Below, piece by piece: positions 1-9,102 of a stretch of 64,000 nt of DNA. Below the pieces are notes generated by a model that worked only from the letters and a program-made list of their open reading frames with translations, was not told where the DNA came from and did no database searches. This DNA comes from Paenacidovorax caeni (GTDB lineage Bacteria > Pseudomonadota > Gammaproteobacteria > Burkholderiales > Burkholderiaceae_C): the NCBI RefSeq assembly GCF_001298675.1, contig NZ_CYIG01000002.1, positions 95,865 through 159,864 of the forward strand. Direction: 5' to 3'. A program made the position numbers and the translations under genes. Position 1 is the first letter of the stretch. Every line of letters starts with the position of its first letter.

Positions 1-550
1 TGAACATCTGCGCCTGCTGGAACGGGCTCATGCGGCCATGCGGGCTGGTCATGAACACGCGCACGCCCTGCTTGCCGCGCATGGCGTACTCGGCGGCGCT
101 GCCGGTGTCGCCGCTGGTGGCGCCGAGGATGTTGAGCTGCGCGCCGCGGCGCTGCAGCTCGTACTCGAACAGGTTGCCCAGCAGCTGCATGGCCATGTCC
201 TTGAAGGCCAGCGTGGGGCCATTGGACAGGGCTTCGAGCCACAGGCCGTCTTCCAGCGGGCGCAGCGGCACGATGGCAGCGGTGCCGAACACCTCGGCGG
301 TGTAGGTCTTGGCGCACAAGGCGCGCAGGTCGGCGGCGGGAATGTCGTCGATATAGAGCGACAAGATCTGGAACGCCAGTTCCGCATAGCCCTGGCTTTG
401 GTACACCGCGCGCAGTTCGCCCAGGCGTTCACTGCTGATCTGGGGGTAGTGCTCGGGCAAGTAGAGGCCGCCGTCGGGCGCCAGGCCTTCGAGCAGGATG
501 TCGCAAAAGCGCTTGCGGTCCGGATGGCCGCGCGTGGACAGGTACAGCAT
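1..550 (-). CDS. thrC: Threonine synthase, N-terminal part (cut by window edge)
   Basis: PLP enzyme that converts O-phosphohomoserine to threonine, the last step of threonine synthesis. The visible 183 residues carry the N-terminal threonine-synthase opening (MLYLSTRGHPDR, then GLAPDGGLYLPE) and the PLP-lysine motif GPTLAFKDMAMQLLG. They also include the phosphate-binding stretch ILGATSGDTGSAAEYA and SPHGRMSPFQQAQMF. The start codon shares one base with the hom stop (TGATG), so the two are translationally coupled. The C-terminal part lies outside the window. Identification rests on the motifs and the hom neighbour; I see nothing unusual. Confidence 0.93.
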   Translation of the reverse strand, partial: MLYLSTRGHPDRKRFCDILLEGLAPDGGLYLPEHYPQISSERLGELRAVYQSQGYAELAFQILSLYIDDIPAADLRALCAKTYTAEVFGTAAIVPLRPLEDGLWLEALSNGPTLAFKDMAMQLLGNLFEYELQRRGAQLNILGATSGDTGSAAEYAMRGKQGVRVFMTSPHGRMSPFQQAQMF

Positions 551-1884
551 CAGTTCAGCTCCTCCTTGCGGATGCGCGTGATCGGCGCGAGCACCGTGGG
601 CAGTTGCTGCATCTGGGCGATGGCGTCGTTCATGGTGCCCTCACGCGTGTCGTGCGTGAGGATGATGAGATCGGTCTGCGTGGAACCCTCGCCCCCCACT
701 TCGTCGGCCTCGCGCTGCAGCACGGCGTCGATGCTGATGCCGGCGTTGGCGACGATGCCCGTCACCTGGGCCAGCACGCCCGCCTGGTCGGCCACGCGCA
801 GGCGCAGGTAGTAGCTGGTCACCACTTCGCTCATGGGCAGCACGGGCAGCTCGTCCTTGGCCTGGTCGAGCGTGTGTGGCTGGAAGGCCAGGTGCGGCAC
901 GCGGTTGAGCGGGTCCACGGTGTGCAGGCGGGTAATGTCCACCAGGTCGGCAATCACGGCGCTGGCCGTCGGCTCGGAGCCCGCACCCTTGCCGTAGTAC
1001 AGCGTGGAGCCAACGGCGTCGCCCTGCACCACCACGGCGTTCATGGCACCTTCCACATTGGCGATCAGGCGCTTGGACGGCACCAGGCTCGGGTGCACGC
1101 GCAGCTCGATGCCCTTGTCCGTGCGCTTGGTGATACCCAGCAGCTTGATGCGGTAGCCCAGTTGCTCAGCGTATTTGATGTCGGCAGCGGCCAGCTGGGT
1201 GATGCCTTCGACGTAGGCCTTGTCAAACTGCACGGGGATGCCAAAGGCAATGGCGCTCATGATGGCGGCCTTGTGCGCAGCGTCCACGCCCTCGATGTCG
1301 AAGGTCGGGTCGGCCTCGGCGTAGCCCAGGCGCTGGGCCTCCTTGAGTACCACGTCGAAGTCCAGGCCCTTGTCGCGCATCTCGGACAGGATGAAGTTCG
1401 TCGTGCCGTTGATGATGCCGGCCAGCCACTGGATGCGGTTGGCGGTCAGGCCCTCGCGCAGCGCCTTGATGATCGGGATGCCCCCGGCCACAGCCGCCTC
1501 GAAGGCCACCATCACGCCCTTGGCGGAGGCGGCCGCGAAGATTTCGGTGCCATGCACGGCCAGCAGCGCCTTGTTGGCGGTGACCACGTGCTTGCCGGCC
1601 GCAATGGCCTCCAGTACCAGCGCCTTGGCGATGCCATAGCCGCCGATGAGCTCGACCACGATATCGATCTCGGGGTTGGCAATAACGGCACGCGCGTCCT
1701 GCACCACCTGCACGCCGCTGCCGACGATTGCACGGGCGCGCTCCACGTCCAGGTCAGCCACCATGGCAATTTCAATGCCACGGCCCGCGCGGCGGCGGAT
1801 CTCCTCCTGGTTGCGCTGCAGCACGTTGAATACGCCGCTGCCCACGGTGCCAATGCCCAGCAGGCCGACTTGGATGGGTTTCAT
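550..1884 (-). CDS. hom: Homoserine dehydrogenase
   Basis: Reduces aspartate semialdehyde to homoserine with NAD(P)H, feeding threonine and methionine synthesis. The N-terminal Rossmann motif is GLLGIGTVGSGVF. The catalytic region has the NGTTNFILSEM and AEADPTFDIEGVDAAHK motifs, and a C-terminal ACT domain follows (about residues 355-440, starting near YYLRLRVADQAGVLAQV). I start at the ATG giving MKPIQVGLLG; a start six codons upstream is in frame but lies in a dispersed repeat. It is downstream of the aminotransferase gene and overlaps thrC by one base, the usual betaproteobacterial alaA-hom-thrC order. About 444 residues, normal length. Confidence 0.96.
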   Translation of the reverse strand: MKPIQVGLLGIGTVGSGVFNVLQRNQEEIRRRAGRGIEIAMVADLDVERARAIVGSGVQVVQDARAVIANPEIDIVVELIGGYGIAKALVLEAIAAGKHVVTANKALLAVHGTEIFAAASAKGVMVAFEAAVAGGIPIIKALREGLTANRIQWLAGIINGTTNFILSEMRDKGLDFDVVLKEAQRLGYAEADPTFDIEGVDAAHKAAIMSAIAFGIPVQFDKAYVEGITQLAAADIKYAEQLGYRIKLLGITKRTDKGIELRVHPSLVPSKRLIANVEGAMNAVVVQGDAVGSTLYYGKGAGSEPTASAVIADLVDITRLHTVDPLNRVPHLAFQPHTLDQAKDELPVLPMSEVVTSYYLRLRVADQAGVLAQVTGIVANAGISIDAVLQREADEVGGEGSTQTDLIILTHDTREGTMNDAIAQMQQLPTVLAPITRIRKEELN

Positions 1885-1885
1885 A

Positions 1886-1948
1886 TCAGTTTTACCAGTC
1901 AAAAATGGCTGAAACGCTTGTCAGTCAAGCGCTAGCAGCTATGAAAAA
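1886..1948. repeat. Dispersed palindromic repeat, copy 1 (hom upstream region)
   Basis: The right arm CAAGCGCTAGCAGCTAT (1926-1942) matches the arm seen at six or more other places in the window. The left arm is partly degenerate, leaving a core hairpin CGCTTG-TCAGT-CAAGCG (1915-1931). It fills the gap between the aminotransferase and hom, so it lies in the hom leader. Confidence 0.75.
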
Positions 1949-1966
1949 AAGAGTTTCCAAGACCAC

Positions 1967-3199
1967 TCACGCGGCCTTGCTGTGGCGCTGCCGGTAGGTG
2001 GCAAGAAAGCCCGCCAGGCGCCCGATAGCCTCGCGCAGATCGTCTTCATGCGGCAGGAACACGATGCGGAAATGCTGGTTGTCCGGGTAGTTGAAGCCCG
2101 AGCCCTGCACCAGCATCACGCGCGTGGCACGCAGCACTTCCATGAAGAACTGGCGGTCGTCGGCAATCGGGTACATCACCGGGTCAAGGCGCGGGAACAT
2201 GTACAGCGCCGCGTGCGGCTTGACGCAGGTGACGCCGGGAATCTGCGTGATGAGCTCGTAGGCCAGGTCGCGCTGGCGGCACAGGCGCCCGCCGGGTTTG
2301 ACCAGATCGTTGATGCTTTGGTAACCGCCCAGGGCGGTCTGGATGGCCCACTGGCCCGGCACGTTGGAGCCGAGCTTGAGGTTGGCCAGCATGTTCAGGC
2401 CTTCGATGTAGTCGCGCGCGTCCGCCTTGGGGCCGGAGAGCACCATCCAGCCCGCACGGTAGCCGCAGGAGCGGTAGGCCTTGGACAGCGAGTTGAACGT
2501 CAGCGTGAGTACGTCGGTCGACAGGCTCGCCATCGAGGTGAACTTCACGCCGTCGTAGAGCACCTTGTCGTACACCTCGTCCACCAGCAGCACCAAGCCG
2601 TGCTCGCGTGCGATCTGGATGATGCCCTTGAGCAGTTCCACGGGGTAGAGCACGCCCGTCGGGTTGTTCGGGTTGATGACCACGATGCCGCGCGTGCGAG
2701 GCGTGATCTTGGCGCGCATGTCGTCCAGGTCGGGCAGCCAGCCTGCCTCCTCGTCGCAGCGGTAGTGCACCGGCGCGCCCCCTGAAAGCGAGGTCGCGGC
2801 AGTCCACAGCGGGTAGTCGGGCATGGGCACGAGCAGCTCGTCGCCGTCGTCCAGCAGGGCGTTCGTGGCCATCACGATCAGTTCGCTGGCACCGTTGCCC
2901 AGGTAAATGTCGTCCAGCGTCACGCCCGCGATGCCGAGCTGCTGGGTGTAGTGCATCACCGCCTTGCGCGCGGCGAAGATGCCCTTGCTGTCCGAGTAGC
3001 CCGCCGAGTTGGGCAGGTTGCGGATCATGTCCTGCTGCACTTCCTCGGGCGCATCAAAACCGAACGGCGCCATGTTGCCGATGTTCAGCTTGATGATCTT
3101 CTGCCCTTCGTCCTCCATCTGCTTGGCCGCGTCCACGATGGGGCCGCGGACATCGTAGAGAACATTGTTGAGCTTGGCGGATTTGCGGACGGTCTTCAT
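1967..3199 (-). CDS. alaA: Alanine aminotransferase (AlaA-type, fold-type I PLP enzyme)
   Basis: Transfers amino groups between glutamate and pyruvate to make alanine. The 410-residue protein follows E. coli AlaA closely in my recollection: LYDVRGPIVDAAKQ near the start, KLNIGNMAPFGFDAPEEV, VINPNNPTGVLYP and the PLP-lysine segment FNSLSKAYRSCGYRAGW. The C-terminal substrate region is near GSGFNYPDNQHFRIVFLP. It is the first gene of the leftward alaA-hom-thrC group, separated from hom by a repeat. An AT-rich stretch around 3240-3260 between it and the divergent gene at 3323 probably holds promoters. Confidence 0.9.
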   Translation of the reverse strand: MKTVRKSAKLNNVLYDVRGPIVDAAKQMEDEGQKIIKLNIGNMAPFGFDAPEEVQQDMIRNLPNSAGYSDSKGIFAARKAVMHYTQQLGIAGVTLDDIYLGNGASELIVMATNALLDDGDELLVPMPDYPLWTAATSLSGGAPVHYRCDEEAGWLPDLDDMRAKITPRTRGIVVINPNNPTGVLYPVELLKGIIQIAREHGLVLLVDEVYDKVLYDGVKFTSMASLSTDVLTLTFNSLSKAYRSCGYRAGWMVLSGPKADARDYIEGLNMLANLKLGSNVPGQWAIQTALGGYQSINDLVKPGGRLCRQRDLAYELITQIPGVTCVKPHAALYMFPRLDPVMYPIADDRQFFMEVLRATRVMLVQGSGFNYPDNQHFRIVFLPHEDDLREAIGRLAGFLATYRQRHSKAA

Positions 3200-3322
3200 G
3201 CGTGTCTCAATGAGAACAAGGGCACTGCCAGCATACGGCGGTGAAACTTATAATTTGACCACATTTCACCCGCACACCCACGAGGCGTCTGCCCCCCGGG
3301 CTGCATCACCACCCGCCGCACC

Positions 3323-3697
3323 ATGAAGTTCCAGCCCGACCCGTCCAGCGCCCATTCCATCAGCGGCTACGGCCCGGGCTGGGTGGCCGTGGGGCCGGAA
3401 AAGATCCACCACAGCATCGTTCTCGGCCCCGATGGCCTGCGCCAGCCTTGGGCGTGCGAGCGCTTCGAGGACCTGACCCCCGCGCACTTCGCCCGGCTGG
3501 CCGAGATCGACGCGGAAATGGTGCTCTTTGGCAGTGGTCCGCGCATCCGTTTCGTGCCACCCGCGTGGCTGGCGCCGCTGATGCAGCGGCGCATGGGGCT
3601 GGAAACCATGGACACGGCCGCCGCCTGCCGCACCTACAACTTCCTGCTAGGCGAAGGCCGCCGCGTGGCGGTCGCACTGCTGCTGCAATCGCCCTAA
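3323..3697 (+). CDS. Mth938-like (DUF498/NDUFAF3 family) small protein
   Basis: A 124-residue single-domain protein of the Mth938/NDUFAF3-like fold. Its middle holds the hallmark stretch EMVLFGSGPRIRF, followed by PPAWLAPL and GLETMDTAAACRTYNFLLGEGRRVAVALL. Bacterial members have no firmly assigned biochemical role; the mitochondrial relative assists respiratory complex I assembly. No membrane segment or signal peptide is visible. It is transcribed divergently from alaA, with a TATAAT hexamer at 3250-3255, and the peroxiredoxin gene follows about 195 bp downstream. The family call is fairly secure; the function is not. Confidence 0.82.
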   Translation: MKFQPDPSSAHSISGYGPGWVAVGPEKIHHSIVLGPDGLRQPWACERFEDLTPAHFARLAEIDAEMVLFGSGPRIRFVPPAWLAPLMQRRMGLETMDTAAACRTYNFLLGEGRRVAVALLLQSP

Positions 3698-3892
3698 GCG
3701 CGTGTTTGCGATCCCAGCACGCAGACGCTGCGGTGCCATTTCCACGCCCACGGCATCGGCACGCCCGGCGCGATAGAGGGCTTCTGCGGGTTTCGGGGTA
3801 AAATTGCGGATTGCGGCCGGGGTAACCTAAAACAATAACACACCCACTTCCCCGGTTTTTTCTACGACATTTCCAGCAGAGATTCGGACCCT

Positions 3893-4378
3893 ATGGCGAT
3901 CGTTGTCAACAAACCCCTCCCAGAATTTGAAGCCAACGCGACCGGCGGAATCAAGGTATCGAACACCTCCCACCAGGGTCAGATTCTGGTGCTGTATTTC
4001 TACCCCAAGGACAACACGCCAGGTTGCACCACCGAGGCCATGCAGTTTCGCGACAAGTACAAGGACTTCGTGAAGGCTGGCGCAGCGGTGTTCGGCGTTT
4101 CGCGCGACAACATGAAGTCGCACGACGATTTCAAGGAAAAGCTCGAACTGCCCTTCGAGCTGATCGCCGACACCGAGGAGAAGATGTGCCACATGTTCGG
4201 CGTGGTCAAGAACAAGATCATGTACGGCAAGAAGGTCAAGGGCATTGAGCGCAGCACCTTCCTGGTCGGCCCGGATGGCCTGCTGGTGCAGGAATGGCGC
4301 GGCCTGAAGGTGCCCGGCCATGTGGACGAGGTGCTCAAGGCCGTGAAATCGCTCAAGGCACTGAAGAAAGCTGCCTAA
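3893..4378 (+). CDS. bcp: Thiol peroxidase of the BCP/PrxQ family
   Basis: Cytosolic peroxiredoxin that reduces hydroperoxides with thioredoxin-type donors. The 161-residue protein has the peroxidatic motif YPKDNTPGCTTEA with Cys45. In E. coli BCP, residues 45, 50 and 99 are cysteines; here position 50 is Met (TEAMQF), while the third cysteine is kept at Cys99 (EEKMCHMFG). The resolving thiol must therefore be Cys99 or an external thiol, if the mechanism follows the family. A short leader with AACACACCC precedes it and a clear terminator follows, so it appears monocistronic. Confidence 0.93.
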   Translation: MAIVVNKPLPEFEANATGGIKVSNTSHQGQILVLYFYPKDNTPGCTTEAMQFRDKYKDFVKAGAAVFGVSRDNMKSHDDFKEKLELPFELIADTEEKMCHMFGVVKNKIMYGKKVKGIERSTFLVGPDGLLVQEWRGLKVPGHVDEVLKAVKSLKALKKAA

Positions 4379-4453
4379 CGGGTGTCACGGGGGCTGTGCA
4401 TAATGGCACGCTGATGCAGCACCAGAACAAGCCGCTCCCCTCCCTTACACGAC

Positions 4454-4486
4454 AAGCCGCCCGGTTCGCCCGGCGGCTTTTTGTTT
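4454..4486 (+). terminator. Rho-independent terminator after bcp
   Basis: Stem AAGCCGCC / GGCGGCTT with inner GG/CC pairs and a TTCG loop, one C-C mismatch, followed by a T-rich run (TTTTTGTTTT). It lies between bcp and phoH, both on the plus strand. Confidence 0.8.
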
Positions 4487-4514
4487 TCTGAACCGCCAGG
4501 AAGCCTCCTCGACC

Positions 4515-6200
4515 ATGCCCCTGCCCCCCGCCCCGACCCAGCGCGCCGCCCGCCTGCCCGAGCAAGCCTTCGCCGCCGCCGCGCCCGCGGCACGCAAGTC
4601 CACGGCGCGCACTGCGCAAACGCCCCCCCGGGCCAAACCTGCACCCGCCACGGCCAGCACCTTGGCGAGCGCGCCCACGCTGGCCAAGGCCGTGCCCAAG
4701 CCCGCGCCTAAACCCGTGCAACAGGCGGCTGCCAAGCCGGCAACCAAGCCCGCCGCAGTCCCCAAAACCGCTGCCGCCCCAGCCCGCACGCGCAAGACCC
4801 GCAGCAAAGGCCCCACCAAGCTTTTCGTGCTGGACACCAACGTGCTGCTGCACGACCCGACCAGCCTGTTCCGCTTCGAGGAACACGACATCTTCCTGCC
4901 GATGATCGTGCTGGAGGAGCTCGACGCGCACAAGAAGGGCATGACCGAAGTGGCGCGCAACGGCCGCCAGGTCAGCCGCTCGCTCGACGCGCTGGTGGCG
5001 ACCCAGGGCGCCGACATCGGCGCGGGCATTGCGCTCGACGCCACGGGCCAGCGCGCCGCCACCGGCAAGCTGTACTTCCAGACCGCACCGCTGAACTACC
5101 AGTTGCCGACCAGCCTGCCCCAGGGCAAGGCGGACAACCAAATCCTCGGTGTGGTGGAGGCGCTACGCGCCCAGCACACCCCGCGCGAGGTGGTACTGGT
5201 GTCCAAGGACATCAACATGCGCGTCAAGGCGCGCGCCCTAGGCCTGCCCGCCGAGGACTACCAGAACGACAAAGCGCTGGACGATGACGACCTGCTGTAC
5301 GCAGGGTCGCTCGCCCTGCCGGCGGACTTCTGGAGCAAGGCCGGCAAGAACGTGGAAAGCTGGCAAAGCGGCGCAAACACTTACTACCGCATCAGCGGCC
5401 CGCTGGTGGCCGGGATGATGATCAACCAGTTTGTCTACTTCGAGGCACCGGGCGAGCCCAGCCTGTACGCGCGCGTCACCGAAATCCGCGACAAGACCGC
5501 CGTGCTGCAGACCCTCAAGGACTACGGCCACGCCAAGAACGCCGTCTGGGGCGTGACCACGCGCAACCGCGAGCAGAACTTCGCCATGAACCTGCTCATG
5601 GACCCCGATGTGGACTTCGTCACCCTGACCGGCACCGCCGGTACGGGCAAGACGCTGCTGACGCTGGCCGCGGGCCTGACGCAGGTGCTGGACGAGCGCC
5701 GCTACAGCGAGATCATCATGACCCGCGCCACCGTGAGTGTGGGTGAAGACATCGGCTTCCTGCCCGGCACCGAGGAGGAGAAGATGGGCCCGTGGATGGG
5801 CGCGCTCGACGACAACCTCGAATTCCTCGCCAAGGGCGACGGCGGCAACCCCGGCGAATGGGGGCGCGCCGCCACGAACGACCTGATCCGCAGCCGCATC
5901 AAGATCAAGAGCATGAACTTCATGCGCGGGCGCACCTTCATGGACAAGTTCGTCATCATCGACGAAGCGCAGAACCTGACGCCAAAGCAGATGAAGACGC
6001 TGATCACGCGCGCCGGCCCGGGTACGAAGATCGTCTGCATGGGCAACCTGGCGCAGATCGACACGCCGTACCTGACCGAAGGCTCGTCGGGCCTGACCTT
6101 CGCGGTCGACCGCTTCAAGGGCTGGCCACACAGCGGCCACATCACACTGGCGCGCGGCGAACGCTCGCGCCTGGCGGATTTCGCCAGCGAAGTGCTGTAA
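4515..6200 (+). CDS. PIN domain-PhoH family ATPase
   Basis: A 561-residue fusion. Residues 1-95 are a low-complexity Ala/Pro/Lys-rich tail (TAQTPPRAKPAPATAST region) that is probably disordered and may contact nucleic acid. Residues about 100-260 form a PIN nuclease-like domain starting KLFVLDTNVLLHDP with acidic residues (EELDAHKKG, SKDINMRVKARALG). Residues about 350-561 are the PhoH NTPase, with Walker A GTAGTGKTLLTLAAG and Walker B FVIIDEAQNLTPKQMK. Such proteins pair a putative RNase with a helicase-like ATPase, and a role in RNA turnover is inferred from family knowledge. The gene is monocistronic between two terminators. The N-terminal tail is longer than in many homologues. Confidence 0.9.
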   Translation: MPLPPAPTQRAARLPEQAFAAAAPAARKSTARTAQTPPRAKPAPATASTLASAPTLAKAVPKPAPKPVQQAAAKPATKPAAVPKTAAAPARTRKTRSKGPTKLFVLDTNVLLHDPTSLFRFEEHDIFLPMIVLEELDAHKKGMTEVARNGRQVSRSLDALVATQGADIGAGIALDATGQRAATGKLYFQTAPLNYQLPTSLPQGKADNQILGVVEALRAQHTPREVVLVSKDINMRVKARALGLPAEDYQNDKALDDDDLLYAGSLALPADFWSKAGKNVESWQSGANTYYRISGPLVAGMMINQFVYFEAPGEPSLYARVTEIRDKTAVLQTLKDYGHAKNAVWGVTTRNREQNFAMNLLMDPDVDFVTLTGTAGTGKTLLTLAAGLTQVLDERRYSEIIMTRATVSVGEDIGFLPGTEEEKMGPWMGALDDNLEFLAKGDGGNPGEWGRAATNDLIRSRIKIKSMNFMRGRTFMDKFVIIDEAQNLTPKQMKTLITRAGPGTKIVCMGNLAQIDTPYLTEGSSGLTFAVDRFKGWPHSGHITLARGERSRLADFASEVL

Positions 6201-6201
6201 C

Positions 6202-6260
6202 GAAACTATCAAAACAATAGCTGCTAGCGCTTGCCAGACAAGCGCTAGCAGCTATTTTTA
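6202..6260. repeat. Dispersed palindromic repeat, copy 2; bidirectional terminator
   Basis: The most perfect copy in the window: an 18-bp stem AATAGCTGCTAGCGCTTG (6216-6233) with its exact complement (6239-6256) around the loop CCAGA. It is flanked by A and T runs on both sides. It sits precisely between the convergent phoH and tatD genes, so it should terminate transcription in both directions. Confidence 0.9.
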
Positions 6261-7091
6261 TGCTGATTGCGAAAGCAGGGTGGCCAACCCTGGCAGCGCG
6301 GCCACGGCGTTGGCGCGGGTGCGTGCCGCCCAATCTGCGGGGGCCAGGCCGCGCAGCGCCGCCACCTCAGCGCCAATGCGCGGCAGCTCGGCCGGACTGT
6401 TGCGCCTCTGGGGCTGGCCCGCCGCGCGCTCGGCGGCGGTGCGGTAGAGCCAGTGCGGCGGAATGTCGGGCGCGTCGGTTTCCATGGCAATGGCGTCCTC
6501 TGGCAGTGCCTGCGCCAGGCGGCGCAGCTGCAGGGCGCGCTCGTAGGTCACGGCACCGCCAAACCCGAGCTTGAAACCCAGGGCAATGAACGCCTGCGCC
6601 TGCTGCACACTGCCGTTGAAGGCATGGGCAATGCCACCACGCACCGGCACTTCGCGCAGGCCCTTGAGCAAGCGGTCGGCCGAGCGGCGCACATGCAGGA
6701 TCACCGGCAGGCCACAGCGCTGCGCCAGCTGCAGTTGCGCGCGGTAAAAGCGCCACTGGCGCGCGGGGTCAAGGCCGGGCACGAAGCCGTCGAGCCCGAT
6801 CTCGCCCACCGCAACCAAACGCGGGTCGGCCTGGTGCCGTGCCAGCGCAGCGGCCAGCGCCTCCAGGTCTTCGTCGGCGGCTTGCGGCGTGTAGAGCGGG
6901 TGGATACCCAGCGCGTAGCTGTCGCCATGGCGGTGCGCGAGCTGGCGCACGGCATCCCACTGGCTGCGCGCCACGGCCGGGATGACGCAGTGCGCCACGC
7001 CCGCCGCGCGCGCCTGGGCGCGCACGGCGTCCACGTCGGGGGCGAACTCGGGCGCGTCGAGGTGGCAGTGGGTGTCGATCCAGCCAGGCAT
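6258..7091 (-). CDS. tatD: TatD family metal-dependent hydrolase (DNase)
   Basis: TIM-barrel metallohydrolase of the TatD/YcfH group, 277 residues. Metal ligands are visible in IDTHCHLDAPEF (N-terminal HxH), the glutamate in VGEIGLDGF, PVILHVRRSADRL, GIAHAFNGSVQQ and the C-terminal METDAPDIPP. Family members act as 3'-5' DNases in nucleic-acid repair or turnover. It starts 10 bp after lolD in a leftward lolC-lolD-tatD operon and ends against the palindromic terminator. Distinguishing TatD from YcfH or YjjV paralogues is not possible from this sequence alone. Confidence 0.9.
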   Translation of the reverse strand: MPGWIDTHCHLDAPEFAPDVDAVRAQARAAGVAHCVIPAVARSQWDAVRQLAHRHGDSYALGIHPLYTPQAADEDLEALAAALARHQADPRLVAVGEIGLDGFVPGLDPARQWRFYRAQLQLAQRCGLPVILHVRRSADRLLKGLREVPVRGGIAHAFNGSVQQAQAFIALGFKLGFGGAVTYERALQLRRLAQALPEDAIAMETDAPDIPPHWLYRTAAERAAGQPQRRNSPAELPRIGAEVAALRGLAPADWAARTRANAVAALPGLATLLSQSA

Positions 7092-7101
7092 GGGCGCGAG
7101 C

Positions 7102-7833
7102 CTACCCCAGCCGCCCTTCCACCAGCCGCAGCACGCGGTCGCAGCGCGCGGCCAGGGTTTCGTCGTGCGTCACCAGCACGAAGGCCGTACCCTGCTCGCG
7201 CGCCAGGCGCAGCATGAGCTGAAAGACGTTGTCGGCCGTGCTGCGGTCGAGGTTGCCGGTGGGCTCATCGGCCAGCACGCAGGCCGGTCGCGTGACCAGC
7301 GCGCGCGCGATGGCCACGCGCTGGCGCTCGCCGCCCGAGAGCTCGGCGGGGCGGTGCTGCACGCGCTCGGCCAAGCCCACGGCGGCCAGCATCTGCTGGG
7401 CTTCACGCAGACAGTCCTCGTAGGGCTGGCGCCGGATGCGCAGCGGCATGGCCACGTTGTCGATGGCGCTGAACTCGGGCAGCAGGTGGTGGAACTGGTA
7501 GATGAAGCCCAGGTGCGCATTGCGCAGCCGCCCCTGCTCGGCCGGCGCCAGCCCGTGCAGGTTGTGGCCCAGCAACTGCACGCTGCCGCTGCTGGGCGCG
7601 TCGAGTCCGCCGAGCAGGTGCAGCAGCGTGCTCTTGCCCGAGCCCGAGGCGCCGACGATGGCCAGCGTCTCGCCGCGGCGCACCTGCAAATCCACGCCCT
7701 GCAGCACGCGCACGTCGAGCCGTCCTTCGGTAAAGCGCTTGGCCAGGCCCTGGGCGTGCAGCACCACGCCAGAATTGATGCCATTTTGGCCCTGAGCGCT
7801 TGTTGGGCTTGCGCTAGCAGCTACGTTATTCAT
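7102..7833 (-). CDS. lolD: Lipoprotein-releasing ABC transporter, ATP-binding subunit
   Basis: ATPase of LolCDE, which extracts outer-membrane lipoproteins from the inner membrane for LolA. Walker A is [18 protein letters not shown], the signature is [16 protein letters not shown] and Walker B is [12 protein letters not shown]. The LolD-type segment [22 protein letters not shown] is present. The 5' end overlaps the permease gene by 8 bp. The first ~20 codons ([18 protein letters not shown]) are encoded by the dispersed palindromic repeat; family proteins normally begin near [12 protein letters not shown]. The extension is either a harmless N-terminal addition or the true start is internal. 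Confidence 0.93.
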   Translation of the reverse strand: MNNVAASASPTSAQGQNGINSGVVLHAQGLAKRFTEGRLDVRVLQGVDLQVRRGETLAIVGASGSGKSTLLHLLGGLDAPSSGSVQLLGHNLHGLAPAEQGRLRNAHLGFIYQFHHLLPEFSAIDNVAMPLRIRRQPYEDCLREAQQMLAAVGLAERVQHRPAELSGGERQRVAIARALVTRPACVLADEPTGNLDRSTADNVFQLMLRLAREQGTAFVLVTHDETLAARCDRVLRLVEGRLG

Positions 7834-7834
7834 A
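7772..7834. repeat. Dispersed palindromic repeat, copy 3 (inside lolD 5' end)
   Basis: Carries GAGCGCTT and TGCGCTAGCAGCTA arms and the outer GAATTGATGCCATTTTGG part that resembles the left flank of the ureB and ureF copies. It encodes the first ~20 residues of LolD on the minus strand and overlaps the end of lolC. Confidence 0.8.
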
Positions 7835-9079
7835 GCGAAGGGCCTCCGCCGGGTTGACGCGGCTGGCGCGCCAGCTCGGATACAGGGTGGCGACGAAGGC
7901 CAACACCAGAGAAATGACGGCGATCGGCACGATGTCGCTGCTTTGCGGGTCGCTGGGCATCTTGCTGATGAGGTAGATGTCCTTGGGCAGGAAGCTGGCG
8001 TTCAGCGCACGCTCGATGGCCGGCACGATGACGTCGATGTTGAACGCAATGCCCAGCCCCAGCAGCAGCCCGGCCAGGGTGCCGATGACGCCCACCATGG
8101 CCCCCTGCACCACAAACACGCCCATGATGCTGCGCGGGCTCGCGCCCAGGGTGCGCAGGATGGCGATGTCAGCGCGCTTGTCGGTCACGGTCATCACCAG
8201 GGTGGAAACGAGGTTGAACGCCGCCACCGCCACGATGAGCGTGAGGATGATGAACATCATGCGTTTTTCCAGCTGCACGGCGGCATACCAGGTGCGGTTT
8301 TGCTGCGTCCAGTCGCGGATCAGGAGGTGGCCGGTCAGGGTGTCGGCCAGTTCGCGCGCCACCATCGGGGCGTCGTGCAGGTTCTGCAGCTTCAGGCGCA
8401 CGCCCGTCGGGCCCTCCAGCCGGAACAGGCGCTCGGCATCCTCGTGGTGCAGCATCACCAGCGCGGCGTCGTATTCGTAGTGGCCGGAGTTGAAGGTGCC
8501 GGCCACCGTCATCTGCTTGAGGCGCGGCACCACGCCCGCGGGCGTGACCTGGCCGCCCGGGGCGATGAGGGTGACCAGGTCGCCCGCACGCACGCCCAGC
8601 TGGCGCGCCAGCTCGATGCCCAGCACCACGCGGAAGGCGCCCGGCTCCAGCTGGCGCAGCACGTCGGCGTTGGCGGCGGCCAGGTCGGTCACCTCGCCCT
8701 CGCGCGCCGGGTCGATGCCGCGCACCAGCGCGCCCTTCATGTCTTCGCCGCGCGCCAGCAGCGCCTGGGCCGCCACGAAGGGCGCTGCGCCCACCACCGC
8801 CGGGTTGCGCCGTGCTTCGGCCAGGGTCTGCGCCACATCGGGCAGCGCCGCTCCACCCGGGGCAAAAATTTCAATGTGCGAGACCACGCTGAGCATGCGG
8901 TCGCGCACCTCTTTCTGAAAGCCGTTCATCACCGACAGCACGATGATGAGCGCCGCCACCCCGAGCGCGATGCCCAGCATGGACACGCCCGAGATGAACG
9001 AGATAAAGCCGTTGCGCCGCGTGGCGCGGCCCGCACGGGTGTAGCGCCAGCCCAGGGCCAGCTCGTAGGGAATTTGCAT
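7826..9079 (-). CDS. lolC: Lipoprotein-releasing ABC transporter permease (LolC/LolE family)
   Basis: Inner-membrane permease, 417 residues with the MacB/LolCE plan. There is one N-terminal membrane segment ([24 protein letters not shown] split around [15 protein letters not shown]), a large periplasmic domain (about residues 50-265), then three C-terminal membrane segments from about residue 270 on. The latter region includes [20 protein letters not shown] and ends [10 protein letters not shown] single permease gene suggests a homodimeric LolC/E-type transporter rather than the enterobacterial LolC plus LolE pair; this is inferred because only one is present here. First gene of the lolC-lolD-tatD operon. 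Confidence 0.93.
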   Translation of the reverse strand: MQIPYELALGWRYTRAGRATRRNGFISFISGVSMLGIALGVAALIIVLSVMNGFQKEVRDRMLSVVSHIEIFAPGGAALPDVAQTLAEARRNPAVVGAAPFVAAQALLARGEDMKGALVRGIDPAREGEVTDLAAANADVLRQLEPGAFRVVLGIELARQLGVRAGDLVTLIAPGGQVTPAGVVPRLKQMTVAGTFNSGHYEYDAALVMLHHEDAERLFRLEGPTGVRLKLQNLHDAPMVARELADTLTGHLLIRDWTQQNRTWYAAVQLEKRMMFIILTLIVAVAAFNLVSTLVMTVTDKRADIAILRTLGASPRSIMGVFVVQGAMVGVIGTLAGLLLGLGIAFNIDVIVPAIERALNASFLPKDIYLISKMPSDPQSSDIVPIAVISLVLAFVATLYPSWRASRVNPAEALRYE

Positions 9080-9102
9080 GAAACCACCACTGGCTCAGGG
9101 CC

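Noticed and set aside
604..1935. Long plus-strand ORF (443 codons) opposite hom
   Set aside because: Antisense shadow of hom in GC-rich DNA; low-complexity His/Gly/Val composition and no motif, whereas the minus strand encodes a full homoserine dehydrogenase.
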